Assembly: GCA_907165135.1 (NCBI GenBank)
Contig: OU015567.1
Location: 15,443,001-15,507,000 of the forward strand
Source: Oikopleura dioica
Taxonomy: Eukaryota; Chordata; Appendicularia; Copelata; Oikopleuridae
Direction of reading: 5' to 3'
Length of the DNA: 64,000 nucleotides
Shown: piece after piece, positions 35,514 through 45,713 of the stretch
Numbering within the stretch: position 1 is the stretch's first letter
Layout of the letters: every line of letters starts with the position of its first letter
Program-made: the position numbers and the translations under genes
The notes under the pieces: model-generated
Seen by the model: the letters and a program-made list of their open reading frames with translations, nothing else
Database searches by the model: none
Told to the model about the DNA's origin: nothing

Positions 35514-36478
35514 GACGCGCCTTTTTAAGGTTGTGGCGGTTTTCTAGCCCACTTGCGCCTTATTAAGGCTATAACCTCTCTTTTGGCCTCTCTGGAAAAC
35601 GGACTTCCCTTGGTCGATTTCAAAAATTTAAAGGGCAAACATACTTGTTTTCTCCTAAAGAATTCAAAAAGCCATCAAAAATACTTTTCTCTGGTAATTT
35701 TTTGCTCTAGAATCATTCAAAAATCGCCGATCGGTTTTCCGAGAAAACCGGAAGCTCTGAGGTAAAATAAATCCGACAATGTTATTTAGTAAAGCACATT
35801 CTATGATCCCTTTGGAAAAAATTTCAAGAAATTGTGTAAATTATGATTCTAGTTCTCTCTTCTTTTAAATCTCTTTTGTTTATAGACTGACGCTTGAGAT
35901 CCGCGCAGCCAATCAAAGCGCGATGAATCTCTTGACTCACACGCTCGCCAACAGCGCTCTCTTTTTGGCCTGGAGGATAGCACTCCGCGCAGCGCGTCCA
36001 CGCGCATTTTTATCCTCAGGTGCCAGTACTAACATGGCCCTAGAATGAAAATTTGAAGAGATTTCGAAGATTTTTCCATAGGGATTGTAGAGAAGGCTTT
36101 AATCTATTAATTGATCAAAAAATCTACCTCTGTAATGGTAAAATTCTTCGGAAAACCGATCGGCGTTTTTTAAATGATTGTAAAGTCGAAATTTCAAAAG
36201 AAAAATTAATTTTTGATCGCATTTCTGAAATCTACGATAGATTTTGAGTATATGAGTCTTTTTAATTTTTGAAATCGACCAAGGGTAGTCGGTTTTCCGA
36301 AGAGGCCAAAAGAGAGGTTATAGCCTTAACCCTAGAACACCATACCTTTTGGAATCAGCAGGAAATTCTAAGAACTTTGACCATTTTAGTTTTCGGAAAT
36401 TCTACTTCCGGTCTGATTCTAGAGCCGGAAGTTGACGAAATTGATGAGTAAGGATAAAGTGTGACCTATCAAATTGAT
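35514..36478. mobile_element. Partial GACGCGC fold-back element (left half), interrupted
   Basis: Starts with GACGCGCCTTTTTAAGG in the U2 fragment. It is interrupted at 35563-36329 by a TTAA element and resumes with ACACCATACC and the shared CCGGAAGT-type internal inverted repeats. It ends near 36478 at the palindrome edge. The matching right terminus is absent. Confidence 0.65.
35563..36329. mobile_element. TTAA-bounded miniature element nested in the fold-back element
   Basis: Exact 29-bp inverted termini beginning TTAAGGCTATAACCTCTC at 35563, with the complement ending at 36329. Subterminal inverted repeats include GGTCGATTTC and CGGTTTTCCGA. 767 bp, no coding capacity. Confidence 0.85.
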
Positions 36479-36776
36479 GCTTGAATCTTTCTCATGGAGA
36501 ATTTGAGGAGGAAAAGGAAGGTGTATTGAAGGAAAATTAACAGAAGACATTTTCTTTCTCAGACTTGGCTAAGGATGGATCGGTTTTCTGTTTGATGAAC
36601 GAATACTGGGAAGAAGGAGGACTAGGGATAGTTGTAGCATGAAGGTATTCTAGATAAAAACAGGGACTCGCTCCCCAGCGCAAGCGCCTTTCGCGCAGAA
36701 AATTCTATAAGAATCGAGAGACCATAACGCCCGTTCGAATTTGTCGATACGGACCTTCTCGAGCAGCGGGCAAGGT

Positions 36777-36963
36777 ATCGCTTCCGGCCTTTGTGGCTAA
36801 GATCAAGTGTAGTATCTGTTCTTCTCAGTGTGACAGCTGGGACCGTCCCTACTGGGACGTCTATTGTCACCCTGATTTTGGAACTAGGGATGCAGTTAGG
36901 GGCTTGCTCCGCTCTTCCCACGGGTTGACTCGCTATTGCAGTACCGGCGAGCTCGGCCCACTC
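36777..36963 (+). ncRNA. U2: U2 spliceosomal snRNA (left copy)
   Basis: Starts ATCGCTTCCGGCC and carries GATCAAGTGTAGTATCTG, the conserved U2 5' domain whose GUAGUA pairs with intron branch sites. The 3' half ends in the GTATTGCAGTACC-like stem-loop (GCTATTGCAGTACCGGC). About 187 nt, the usual U2 length. It differs from the right copy by one T. No mRNA-like gene overlaps it. Confidence 0.95.
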
Positions 36964-37033
36964 CCCATGGGGAGAAACAATTCAAACGAAACTCAAAAGG
37001 ATCTTCCCAGATGTATACGGGCGTTCACGCTCC

Positions 37034-37613
37034 GACGTGCTTTTAAGGTTAACGAAGTTTTCCAGCCCACTTCCGCCTTACAGACCCCCAACACCATACC
37101 TTTTAGAATCACCAGAGAATTTTAAGAACTTTGATGGTTTTAGATTCTAGAAAGTCCACTTCCGGTCGATTCTAGAGCCGGAAGTTGAGGAAATTTGGGA
37201 ATACTGGTAGAGTGTGACCTATCAAATCGATGCCCAGAAGATTTTGAGTCATCCTATGATCAATATATCAGAAGACATAGTCTCAAACATGGCCAAACCG
37301 ACCGGTAAAATTATGTAAAAAGCCATAAATTGATGATTTTTTCAGTTTTATTCGGTTTGTCTGACCGCGGTTCGGGTTGGTTACCCTTCCAAAAGACTAG
37401 AAATTTCACAAGCTTTAATTTAATAGGTCACATGCATGCCTTTATTAAGTTTTAAGCCAACTTCCGGCTCTAGAATCGACCGGAAGTGGACTTTTCTAGA
37501 ATCTAAAACCATCAAAGTTCTTAAAATTCTCTGGTGATTCTAAAAGGTATGGTGTTGGGGGTCTGTAAGGCGGAAGTGGGCTGGAAAACTTCGTTAACCT
37601 TAAAAAGCACGTC
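37034..37613. mobile_element. Fold-back element 1, between U2 and 5S
   Basis: Termini GACGTGCTTTTAAGG at 37034 and CCTTAAAAAGCACGTC ending 37613, with long inverted arms containing CTAGAATCGACCGGAAGT. It is flanked by TCC on both sides (37031-37033 and 37614-37616). The inverted right arm has a single GGA at 40762-40764, the empty site. 580 bp. Confidence 0.9.
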
Positions 37614-37813
37614 TCCGCACTCGCTGTCTGAAACGGAGTACTCGCTGCATTTGACATGAGTTGGACTGAGGAACTCAATAAGAAAGTTAATTGTGAGAAT
37701 ATGCCAATAAACTCATGTCCCTGATTAAACTCATTTTTCAATTAATTATTCAATTATTGAACTTATTCAACAATAAAACTTAGAATATAGTGTGACTTGA
37801 TGCGGCAGCCTTC

Positions 37814-37931
37814 GCTTAGCGTCATACCGCGTAGAATAAACCAGTTCTCGTCCGATCACTGAAGTCAAACTACGACGGGCGAGGTTAGTACTTACATGGG
37901 TGACCGGTTGGGAATACCTCGTGCGCTAAGC
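37814..37931 (+). rRNA. 5S ribosomal RNA (left copy)
   Basis: 118 nt, GCTTAGCGTCATACC to GGTGCGCTAAGC-like end, with complementary termini forming helix I. Contains internal promoter-like blocks near GAAGTCAAACTACG and GGTTAGTACTTACATGGGTGACC, and GGGAATACC. Followed by TTTT for polymerase III release. The 5S rRNA is a large-subunit component transcribed by polymerase III. Confidence 0.95.
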
Positions 37932-38188
37932 ATTTTGACTTTTTCGGCACGTAAATGATTTACTAATCGTCCTTTTTGTGAGGACCCCTTTACATAAATA
38001 CTGAGTACACTGATAGCAAAGAAAAGTCACGATGTTTGTGTGAGGCAAGTATTGACAGTTGAGCGTGGCCCGGCGGGCCGCGTGGCGCTTGTGAAAAAGC
38101 GCCCTCTGTCACGCGCTTTTCTGAAAGAGGCCGAAAATAGGAGCGAGCAGCGACAAAACGACCTCGAAATCAAGCACCCCTTCTTTTT

Positions 38189-38910
38189 ACTCATCCCATT
38201 TTTGAGTCCGATTTCGATTGTCTAACAGGTAAGAATCGTCTCCATGCCCATTCTCTCCTATCCCTCTCGCCTCTTACAAACAAGAAACTTTGACGTGCTT
38301 TTTTAAGGTTAAGGAAGTTATTTCACCCACTTCCTTGTTTTTAGACCATACATATTTGGAATCAGTGGAGAAAATCTAGAAACTTGACCGTTTTAGTTTT
38401 CGAAATTCACTTCCGGTTACGATTCTAGAGCCGGAAATGCACGAAATTTATAAGAAAAGCATGCATATGACCTATCAAATTAAAGCTTACAACAAGTCAA
38501 GTCATTAAGGATCAAAACCGAGTCCAACCGTCGTCAAAAACCGCCGGTAAACAACCGGTAAAAATTGAAAAAATTCTCACTAAATCATGCTTTTTTCATA
38601 GTTTTACCGGTCAGTTTAACCGCGGTTGGGACTGTTTCTTCTAATTAATCGATGATGAGATGACTGAAAATCTTCTGCGCATCCATTTGATACATCACAC
38701 TTTACCCTGACTCCAAAATTTAGCCTACTTCCGGCTCTAGAATCGCAACCGGAAGTGAATTTCGAAAAACTAAAACGGTCAAGTTTCTAGATTTTCTCCA
38801 CTGATTCCAAATATGTATGGTGTTCTGGGTCTAAAAACAAGGAAGTGGGCGAAATAACTTCCTTAACCTTAAAAAAGCACGTCTTTATGAACAGCGGGCT
38901 CCCGCCCAGT
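38189..38910 (+). pseudogene. Spliced-leader RNA gene split by a fold-back element
   Basis: The 40-nt leader exon (38189-38228) is intact and followed by GTAAG. At AAACTTT (38285-38291) the gene is cut by element 2. The remaining part (TTTATGAACAG and hairpin GCGGGCTCCCGC) resumes at 38884. The insertion falls in the candidate Sm-site region (ACTTTATGAA), so this copy is unlikely to make normal SL RNA. Compare the intact minus-strand copy. Confidence 0.85.
38292..38883. mobile_element. Fold-back element 2, inserted in an SL RNA gene
   Basis: Termini GACGTGCTTTTTTAAGG at 38292 and the complement ending 38883. Arms of about 190 bp carry CTTCCGGTTACGATTCTAGA-type repeats. Target duplication is TTT on both sides (38289-38291 and 38884-38886). 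The empty site, a single AAA, is at 40090-40092 in the right arm. 592 bp, no coding capacity. Confidence 0.92.
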
Positions 38911-38954
38911 CCAGACACTCTTAAAAAAGTGGCCGGAGATTTCTGGCCGACTTC

Positions 38955-40020
38955 GACGCGCTTTTCCAGGTGGTGGAGGTTTTCTAGCCCATTCACGCCG
39001 TATAAACCCAAGAACACCATACCTTTTGAAATCAGCAGGAGATTCTTAGAACTTTGACCATCATAGCTCTTGAAAATTCCACTTCCGGTCCGATTCTAGA
39101 GCCGGAAGTTGACGAAATTTCGGAGTAAGGATAAAGTGTGACCTATCAAATTGATTCTCAGAAGAGTCATCTCATTATCGATTCATTTAACCCGTTGCCG
39201 AGCGCGTAGCATCCTGAATGCTACGCGCGCTTTCAATGCTTTTAAGGAAAAGTTAACATTGAGAATTCTCATAAATTTTTTGATTTTATAAAATTTCAAC
39301 CTTTTTCAAATAGATCTTACGCTTTAAAATTATAAAAATATTGTTGTTTGCCGCTAGAAAATGCAAAAGAAAAAGTGAAGTCAGCCCTCGCGGCGCTTCC
39401 TTTCTATTGTTTCACAGCGCGCCATTGTCTTTTTCTCTAGACTTGAAAAACGGCGCCGCTGAAGGAACCGTCATTCTTTCTTGATTTTCGGTCTTTTACC
39501 TTTTCGGAAAATTTGTGAAAAAGTATGAATCTAGTAGAAAAGGCTTCAGTGAATACCCACAAGTAAAAATTATGAATAAAGACAAAGTAATAGTGGGAGA
39601 AAAATGCGCTCAAAGTCGTAGCATTTCGGATGCTTCGCGAGCGGCAAGCCAATGTAGCGTAGCGCTCGGCAACGGGTTAAAGAAACAAACTCAACCGCCG
39701 TCGTACCGACCGGCAAAAATATGGAAAAATGCATAAATTTATGATTTTTTTATTTTTAGCGATTGATTTGACCTCGGTCGGGATTGATTTTCTCTTGGAT
39801 GATAGGGAATCTTCTGAGAATCAATTTGATAGGTCACACTTTATCCTTACTCCGAAATTTCGTCAACTTCCGGCTCTAGAATCGGACCGGAAGTGGAATT
39901 TTCAAGAGCTATGAGGGTCAAAGTTCTAAGAATCTCCTGCTGATTTCAAAAGGTATGGTGTTCTTGGGTTTATACGGCGTGAATGGGCTAGCAAACCTCC
40001 ACCACCTGGAAAAGCGCGTC
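38955..40020. mobile_element. Fold-back element 3, centre of the palindrome
   Basis: Termini GACGCGCTTTTCCAGGTGG at 38955 and complement ending 40020, about 572 bp without the nested TTAA element. The flanks CTTC and GAAG continue the palindrome rather than forming a direct duplication. So the element sits exactly at the symmetry axis of the RNA-gene palindrome. Confidence 0.85.
39187..39680. mobile_element. TTAA-bounded miniature element nested in fold-back element 3
   Basis: Inverted termini TTAACCCGTTGCCGAGCGC at 39187 and GCGCTCGGCAACGGGTTAA ending 39680. Subterminal inverted GTAGCAT repeats. 494 bp, the same length as the element at 5723-6216 and with similar terminal TTAACCC, but otherwise different sequence. 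Confidence 0.85.
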
Positions 40021-40067
40021 GAAGTCGGCCAGAAATCTCCGGCCACCTTTTTTAAGAGTGTCTGGAC

Positions 40068-40192
40068 TGGGCGGGAGCCCGCTGTTCATAAAGTTTCTTG
40101 TTTGTAAGAGGCGAGAGGGATAGGAGAGAGTGGGCATGGAGACGATTCTTACCTGTTAGACAATCGAAATCGGACTCAAAAATGGGATGAGT
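40068..40192 (-). ncRNA. Spliced-leader RNA gene (intact copy)
   Basis: The 40-nt leader exon is at 40153-40192 on the minus strand, ending TCTAACAG, with a GTAAG donor. The rest holds a pyrimidine-rich stretch, AACTTTATGAA (candidate Sm site) and a terminal hairpin GCGGGCTCCCGC. About 125 nt; the exact 3' end is estimated. SL RNA donates its leader to the 5' ends of many mRNAs and resolves operon transcripts. Linkage of SL RNA and 5S genes is, to my knowledge, described for Oikopleura. Confidence 0.92.
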
Positions 40193-40457
40193 AAAGAGAA
40201 GGGGTGCTTGATTTCGAGGTCGTTTTGTCGCTGCTCGCTCCTATTTTCGGCCTCTTTTCAGAAAAGCGCGTGACAGAGGGCGCTTTTTCACAAGCGCCAC
40301 GCCGCCCGCCGGGCCACGCTCAACGCTCAATGCTTGTCTCCCACAAACATGGTGACTTTTTCTCTATCAGTGTATCAAATTAGCTCGATTTATCTTATTT
40401 GCAATTTAAAGGGGTCCTCACAAAAAGGATGATCTACTTCCTGAAAAAAGTCAAAAT

Positions 40458-40575
40458 GCTTAGCGCACGAGGTATTCCCAACCGGTCACCCATGTAAGTA
40501 CTAACCCCGCCCGTCGTAGTTTGACTTCAGTGATCGGACGAGAACTGGTTTATTCTACGCGGTATGACGCTAAGC
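40458..40575 (-). rRNA. 5S ribosomal RNA (right copy)
   Basis: 118 nt, nearly identical to the left copy, opposite strand. It keeps the terminal helix (GCTTAGCG/CGCTAAGC-type) and the TTTT after the 3' end. A substitution near 40507 (ACCCCGCCCG against the left copy's GGGCGAGG) is one of the few differences. Confidence 0.94.
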
Positions 40576-40845
40576 GAAGGCTTCTCCTTCAAGTCACATT
40601 ATATACTGAGTTTTACTTTTGAATTAGTTCAATTATTGAATAAAGAAGGGGAAAAATGGACATGAGTTTATTGGTATGTTCACGCGATTGAACTTCTTTT
40701 TGAGTTCATCACTGCGACACGTCTCAAACGCACCGACAACTCCGTTTCAGACATTGAGTGCGGAACGTGGACGCCTGTATTTAACTGGATCTCCAGTTTC
40801 TAAATCTGTTTTGAGTCTCATTTGGATTGTTTCTCCCCCGTGGGG

Positions 40846-41033
40846 GAGTGGGCCGAGCTCGCCGGTACTGCAATAGCGAGTCAACCCGTGGGAAGAGCGG
40901 AGCAAGCCCCTAACTGCATCCCTAGTTCCAAAAATCAGGGTGACAATAGACGTCCCAGTAGGGACGGTCCCAGCTGTCACACTGAGAAGAACAGATACTA
41001 CACTTGATCTTAGCCACAAAGGCCGGAAGCGAT
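40846..41033 (-). ncRNA. U2: U2 spliceosomal snRNA (right copy)
   Basis: 188 nt on the minus strand with the same conserved 5' domain and 3' stem-loop as the left copy. It has one extra T in the TTTTTGG run. Its upstream flank (41034-41250) is also nearly identical to that of the left copy, including CAAGGTATCGCTTCC and the block with GCGAAAGGCGCTTGCGC. Confidence 0.95.
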
Positions 41034-44000
41034 ACCTTGCCCGCTGCTCGAGAAGGTCCGTATCGACAAATTCGAACGGGCGTTATGGTCTCTCGATTCT
41101 TATAGAATTTTCTGCGCGAAAGGCGCTTGCGCTGGGGAGCGAGTCCCTGTTTTTTATCTAGAATACCTTCATGCTACAACTATCCCTAGTCCTCCTTCTT
41201 CCCAGTATTCGTTCATCAAACAGAAAACCGATCCATCCTTAGCCAAGTCTGAGAAACAAAATTTATTCAGCATAAATTACGTCTAATGAATGTCTTGTCT
41301 GGGCTCTTACTCAATAATCTCCTGTCAATTTTCCTTCAATACACCTTCCTTTTCCTACTTAAAATTCTCCATGAGAAACACTCAAGGTTATTTTTAACTC
41401 AGAATGACCCAAAACAAGCAACAGTTGACCTAGAAAAGGAAGAGCCGTGGGGGATTTGCACTTGGCTTGATATTGACATTTTTTTATCAAGATCTCGCTG
41501 ACTGTTTTTGCTCATCTTGAATTCTGCATTTCCATCCTACCGATGGCCTTGGAAATTCGTTTCTCACACAAATTATCGTCAATTCCTGGTTTTCCATCTC
41601 CGGAATTTAGCTGAACCGATGCTCCCGGATTATCTGTCTGCTTGATAGAATTAACAGTCAGCGATTCCACTGAATGATAAATGGCTCTCAAATATCTCAA
41701 ATGGAAAGCCGCTTCGCAAAAATGATCTTTCCAATCAAGTCTGAAATGCTGGCGAAGCCGCTCCGCGGCTTTAATTTTAACAAAAGCCGCTACACGACAA
41801 TTTTTGAAACCCTGACTCAGGTTTTCTACATAGCCTTTGCCAAAATGTAGCTTTTTATCTACATCTTTGGAGCGATAACTTTTCGCTATATCTCGTCTAA
41901 TAGGATTACTCGTCTGCATCAAAGCAGATAAACCAAAAAAAGCGGGGCGCAGCGGGAATATTTCGGCGAAGCGGTGTATTCGTTGTTTTTGTTTTGAAAA
42001 CGGGACGAACGTGCTGAGCTTGATCCACTTGTGTGACAAGTTGCATCTTTCTTGTTCTTTATCTCGATCGGCACTCAAGTGGGCTGTAAATAAAACTTGT
42101 TGATGATGGATTAATTAACGCGCGGAAACGAGAGATGGTAAAACGGACTTAGCAGGGAAAATGTTTCCAGCGGCGGAAAATTGAGATTTCCGCTGGAGAA
42201 TTTTCAATTCAGGAAGGACATTCAGAAGACGAGTTAAAAGACCATCGCGTTGGAAGGACTTAATTTGGACGAAAATTAGCGAGCTAACAGAACAGCTTGT
42301 GAGTATTGATTGGGTTTGAAGGGTTAGTCTGAAAGGGAAGGAGATTATCCGCCCCTTACTGTCAAAAACGCGACTGAAGCCTAACAGTATTAATCAAATA
42401 TAGAAAATCTGGCCATTTTCATGTCTACTAATTTATCTATATTATAAAAGCATATGTTTAGATGCTGAAAATAGACTTTTGGATGATTTTTATCAATTTT
42501 CTTACAGTAACAACTGTTTTTAGAGGTTCTAAGTAGCTATTTTCACAATGAAACCCTAACCCTAACTCTCTATCTTACGGCTTTGGCCAAAGATAATCTT
42601 TGATGTTCAATCGTCAGTTTATCCATCAGATCAAAGCCGAACAATCTTTATTACAGAATGAATCCAATTGAAGACATAGAAGAGTAGCCTCGAATTAGGC
42701 AATCTGGTATCGTCCCCGTCTCGGCTTAATTAATCCTATCAAAGATCTAACATTTAGCAGCAGTAACTTAGTACCATTTGGGCACAGTGGACGCACACCC
42801 AGGCGCGAAATTTTCTCGATCGGGTTTTCGCGTTCCCCTTTGCGCGCGAATTTGGCGGTAGAGAGTTGTTGCGCCGCGGCGCGCGCGCGTTGACGCCATC
42901 TCATCATCGTCCTGTTCCTCTTTTCCTAATTTCAATATTTTTCAACAAAAAAATTTTCAACAACCTTAAAGTTCACTGAACAAAAAACTGAAAGACAGAA
43001 GAAAGAGAGCAAACAGTAGCAACAACAAGAGATTCTTCCTGGATTTTCGATCGAAGAGTTCAACAAAGTCGACAAGATTGTGCCCAAACCTCAATCCGGT
43101 AAGTGCTCTTACAGTAATCATCTTACAGTATTGAAATCTACCAAAATCGATAAACGAATAATCCAAAATCATCTTTTCCAAAGAATGATAAAAACCAGCC
43201 CCGGATTATTACTATCCATCTAAAGTTTATGGCCTCCAATCAACCCCCCTCATCCGGAGTCATCCCCCTTTTTTATGTCCCTTCTAGTTGAGTAACTTTC
43301 TACAAAAAAAAAAGTGTTCTGCGGTTGTTTACGCCTGTGACCAAAAATTCCAAAAAAGAAAAAGGGAAAATTTGGGTTTATTTTGGGTGGTCGAAAAAAA
43401 ACTTGGCGCATGTTATTTTCTTTCCTCGCCAAGCAAGGGTAAATCTGCAGGTGTAGATATGCATCTGGGTTTTCGCACTGTACGGGGCAGCGCGTCGAAC
43501 CAGATGTGTCTCTGATAAGGACACCCGCCGAGCGTAAAATGCCCTTGGACTGCATTTTACACCTTTTACGGGATACGTGAAGCACGAGAAGGGTCGAATA
43601 AATACTCGTGAATTTATGAATTTTGAGTTGGGGAAAATTTTGGCTTCGGTGGCACGTGATATCGAAACGATAAGATCCGGCGGAATTCGTTAGATGTGGC
43701 GCGGCTTTTCGAGAACGTAAGAATCGAAATTTCAGAGCAAATGAAGAAAGAAATTTTCTTCAAAATTTTTAAAAATTTGGGTGCCTAACAAGGTGCCTTA
43801 GTTTCGAAACAAAAGCAGCAACTATCGTTGAAGTGGTCTCCTTGTGCTCATAATATCCTCTTGTCGCCGGCGATTTGGGTACAATTTTGAAATTTGAAGA
43901 AAATAGAAAATTTTGCGCTAAACAATGGACGGAACCTTTCGCAGCCACTTTGATTTGAGCACCTCAAAGCGCGAAAAGAAAATTAAAGTTAACCAAAGCG

Positions 44001-44126
44001 TAAATGAATAATTTTGTCAATTGTTGAAAAATAGCGGCTTGTAATTACAGTAGTATCGAATACGCAAAAATTATCGGTGAAAAAGACGGTGCTTTCTGAT
44101 TGAATATTGAGCCAATTACTAAAGAA

Positions 44127-44380
44127 GGACTCTGGGCTCGGCATCCTGTGTAGAAAACCTGAATCAGGGTCTGAAAGATATTTTTGGAAAAGCCGCGTAG
44201 CGGCTTTTTTAAGAACGAAGCCGCTTCGCGGCTTCGCCAATATTTAAAGATAGATTGAAATGGTAATGTTCCGAAGCAGTTTTGCGGCTTCGTTTTTAAA
44301 AAAGCCGCTACGCGGCTTTCCTAAAATATCTTTCAGACCCTGATTCAGGTTTTCTACACAGGATGCAGAGTCCAGGAAAG
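44127..44380. mobile_element. Dispersed inverted-repeat element (best copy)
   Basis: Ends CTGGGCTCGGCATCCTGTG and CACAGGATGCAGAGTCCAG. Inside them are CTACACAGG/CCTGTGTAG and CCTGAATCAGGGTCTGAAAG pairs, then paired GAAGCCGC-rich hairpins. About 250 bp, no coding capacity. Related copies lie at 8588, 46025, 58502 and 60545. Confidence 0.75.
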
Positions 44381-44939
44381 AGTTCCTTGGGTGACGACAT
44401 TTTAGGTCGAAATAAAGAAGACCGATAAATTATTTACTCGAGTACTTATAAACAGGTTGGGCTAATATTAGCGAAATGCTTGAGACCTGGCGAGGTAAAC
44501 TTTTCCTGCCTCTCATCTCCGCCCCAACAGCAGGCTTTTTGAAGTCCGTCCGGCAAATCCGGCGCTGTTTACGGTTAACCCCTCTTGAGACACATTTTTT
44601 TTCGAAAATTCTTCTTTTGCATTTTTAGGGATTTTCCCTTTTTCGCGCCGAATTAACACAAACAATTCTTTTCCCCTTCCCACGCTCTTACAGAAGTCCA
44701 CCTGTGCAACTTTTAGGGCGGGCTGTTTTAATCTCGAGGTTCACTACTTAGACTTCTTCAATTATGTATTAAATGTCAGCAGGTAGCTCGGAAACTCGCC
44801 GCCCGGATCAATCAGAAGTTTCTTTTGAACTCGCATCTGTTTCGATATATTAACATGTATATTTGATTTTTGATTATTTTTTCTTGCATCCGAGTTAAAT
44901 TTATTTAAGCGGCGGGGTCTTTTATTAGGGTTAGGCTAA

Positions 44940-45290
44940 GATTGTCTGAATCAGGAATTGAAAGCTCTTCAATGAGAAGCCGCGCAGCGGCTTTTTTCTT
45001 GGTCAAAGTCGCGAAGCGGCTTCGCAAAACTATCATTTCAATCTTATGTTGAATTCTGGCGAAGAATTCTGCGGCTTCATTTTTTAAAAGAGCTGGTTTG
45101 CGGCTTTTCAGGCGCTGACTGAGAAAGCGGAGAAAGTCTAAAATGAAAAGCCGCGCAGCAGCTTTTTTTAAACAGAGCCGCGGAGCAGCTTCAAAAAATT
45201 TTCATTCCGATCTTATGTTGAATTTTAGCGAAGCCGCTCTGCGGCTTCGTTTTTATAAGAGCTGGTTCGCGGCTTTTTAGGCCCCTAACT
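44940..45290. repeat. Two tandem GAAGCCGC hairpin units
   Basis: Two similar blocks (about 44965-45110 and 45140-45285). Each has AAAGCCGCGCAGCGGCTTTT, then a complementary arm near GCGGCTTCG and a shared TCTTATGTTGAATT. They look like a direct duplication of the interior of the dispersed inverted-repeat family without its ends. Confidence 0.6.
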
Positions 45291-45713
45291 CTAAAATGAA
45301 CTATTCAGAATAGTCTATTCTTCAATTGGCGTCATAAACATCTGCCTTTCTTTTTATTTTCCAATCGTAGCTACAGAAAATATACTTCATTAATTCTGAC
45401 GATTATGCATCGGAGAAAACAAGCGACTGTTTTCTCTCTCATTTCATAATCCAGTACCTGGTAACAGCGCTTTTCTTTGCAATAGCAACTGATTATGCCC
45501 GAATCTGATTTGTCCTTGCTTTTTGACGAGTAGCTGGACATAATGGACAGCTGATTAATTCAGCATAAACAAATCGTACATTATTTAATAAATAAAAATA
45601 AATTATGAAAGGTGTTTCAAGGCGGCAGCTAAACCTTAATGCACCTGTCCTCGCTGCAGAATATATGAGAGAGTGGTAACAAAAGCAATTCTGATTTTTC
45701 AGTTTATCCAAAC

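Larger units (their letters stand above)
36479..41385. repeat. Palindromic cluster of U2, 5S and SL RNA genes
   Basis: Left arm about 36479-38954 and right arm about 40021-41385 are inverted copies. Each arm carries U2, 5S and SL in that order, pointing to the centre. The left arm is longer because of two fold-back insertions (37034-37613 and 38292-38883). The right arm has its own insertion of about 65 bp near 41255-41325. The centre (38955-40020) is itself a fold-back element with a nested TTAA element. Outer homology includes TTTCTCATGGAGAATT near 36490 and its complement near 41370. Confidence 0.88.
41386..45713. other. Gene-poor region with dispersed repeats
   Basis: No trusted gene. 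Frames such as 41512-42078 minus run through repeat sequence. Contents seen: a partial CCTGACTCAGG element near 41775-41835, a short telomere-like CCCTAACCCTAACTCT at 42552-42567, a 27-nt hairpin near 43536-43562, and inverted-repeat elements at 44127-44380 and 44940-45290. Confidence 0.45.

Noticed and set aside
36622-36921. Frames across the U2 genes (also 40747-41161)
   Set aside because: These lie over the U2 snRNA and its flank, which explains why the same peptide appears in both arms; not coding.
41512-42078. 188-codon minus-strand frame
   Set aside because: It reads through a copy of the CCTGACTCAGG repeat and AAGCCGCT hairpins, shows no domain and has no introns typical of the genome.
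42552-42567. Telomere-like CCCTAACCCTAACTCT
   Set aside because: Only about two repeat units; too short to call an interstitial telomere array.
43430-43565. Hairpin GTAAAATGCCC...GCATTTTAC as possible small RNA
   Set aside because: A single hairpin without conserved boxes or a promoter; not enough to call an RNA gene.
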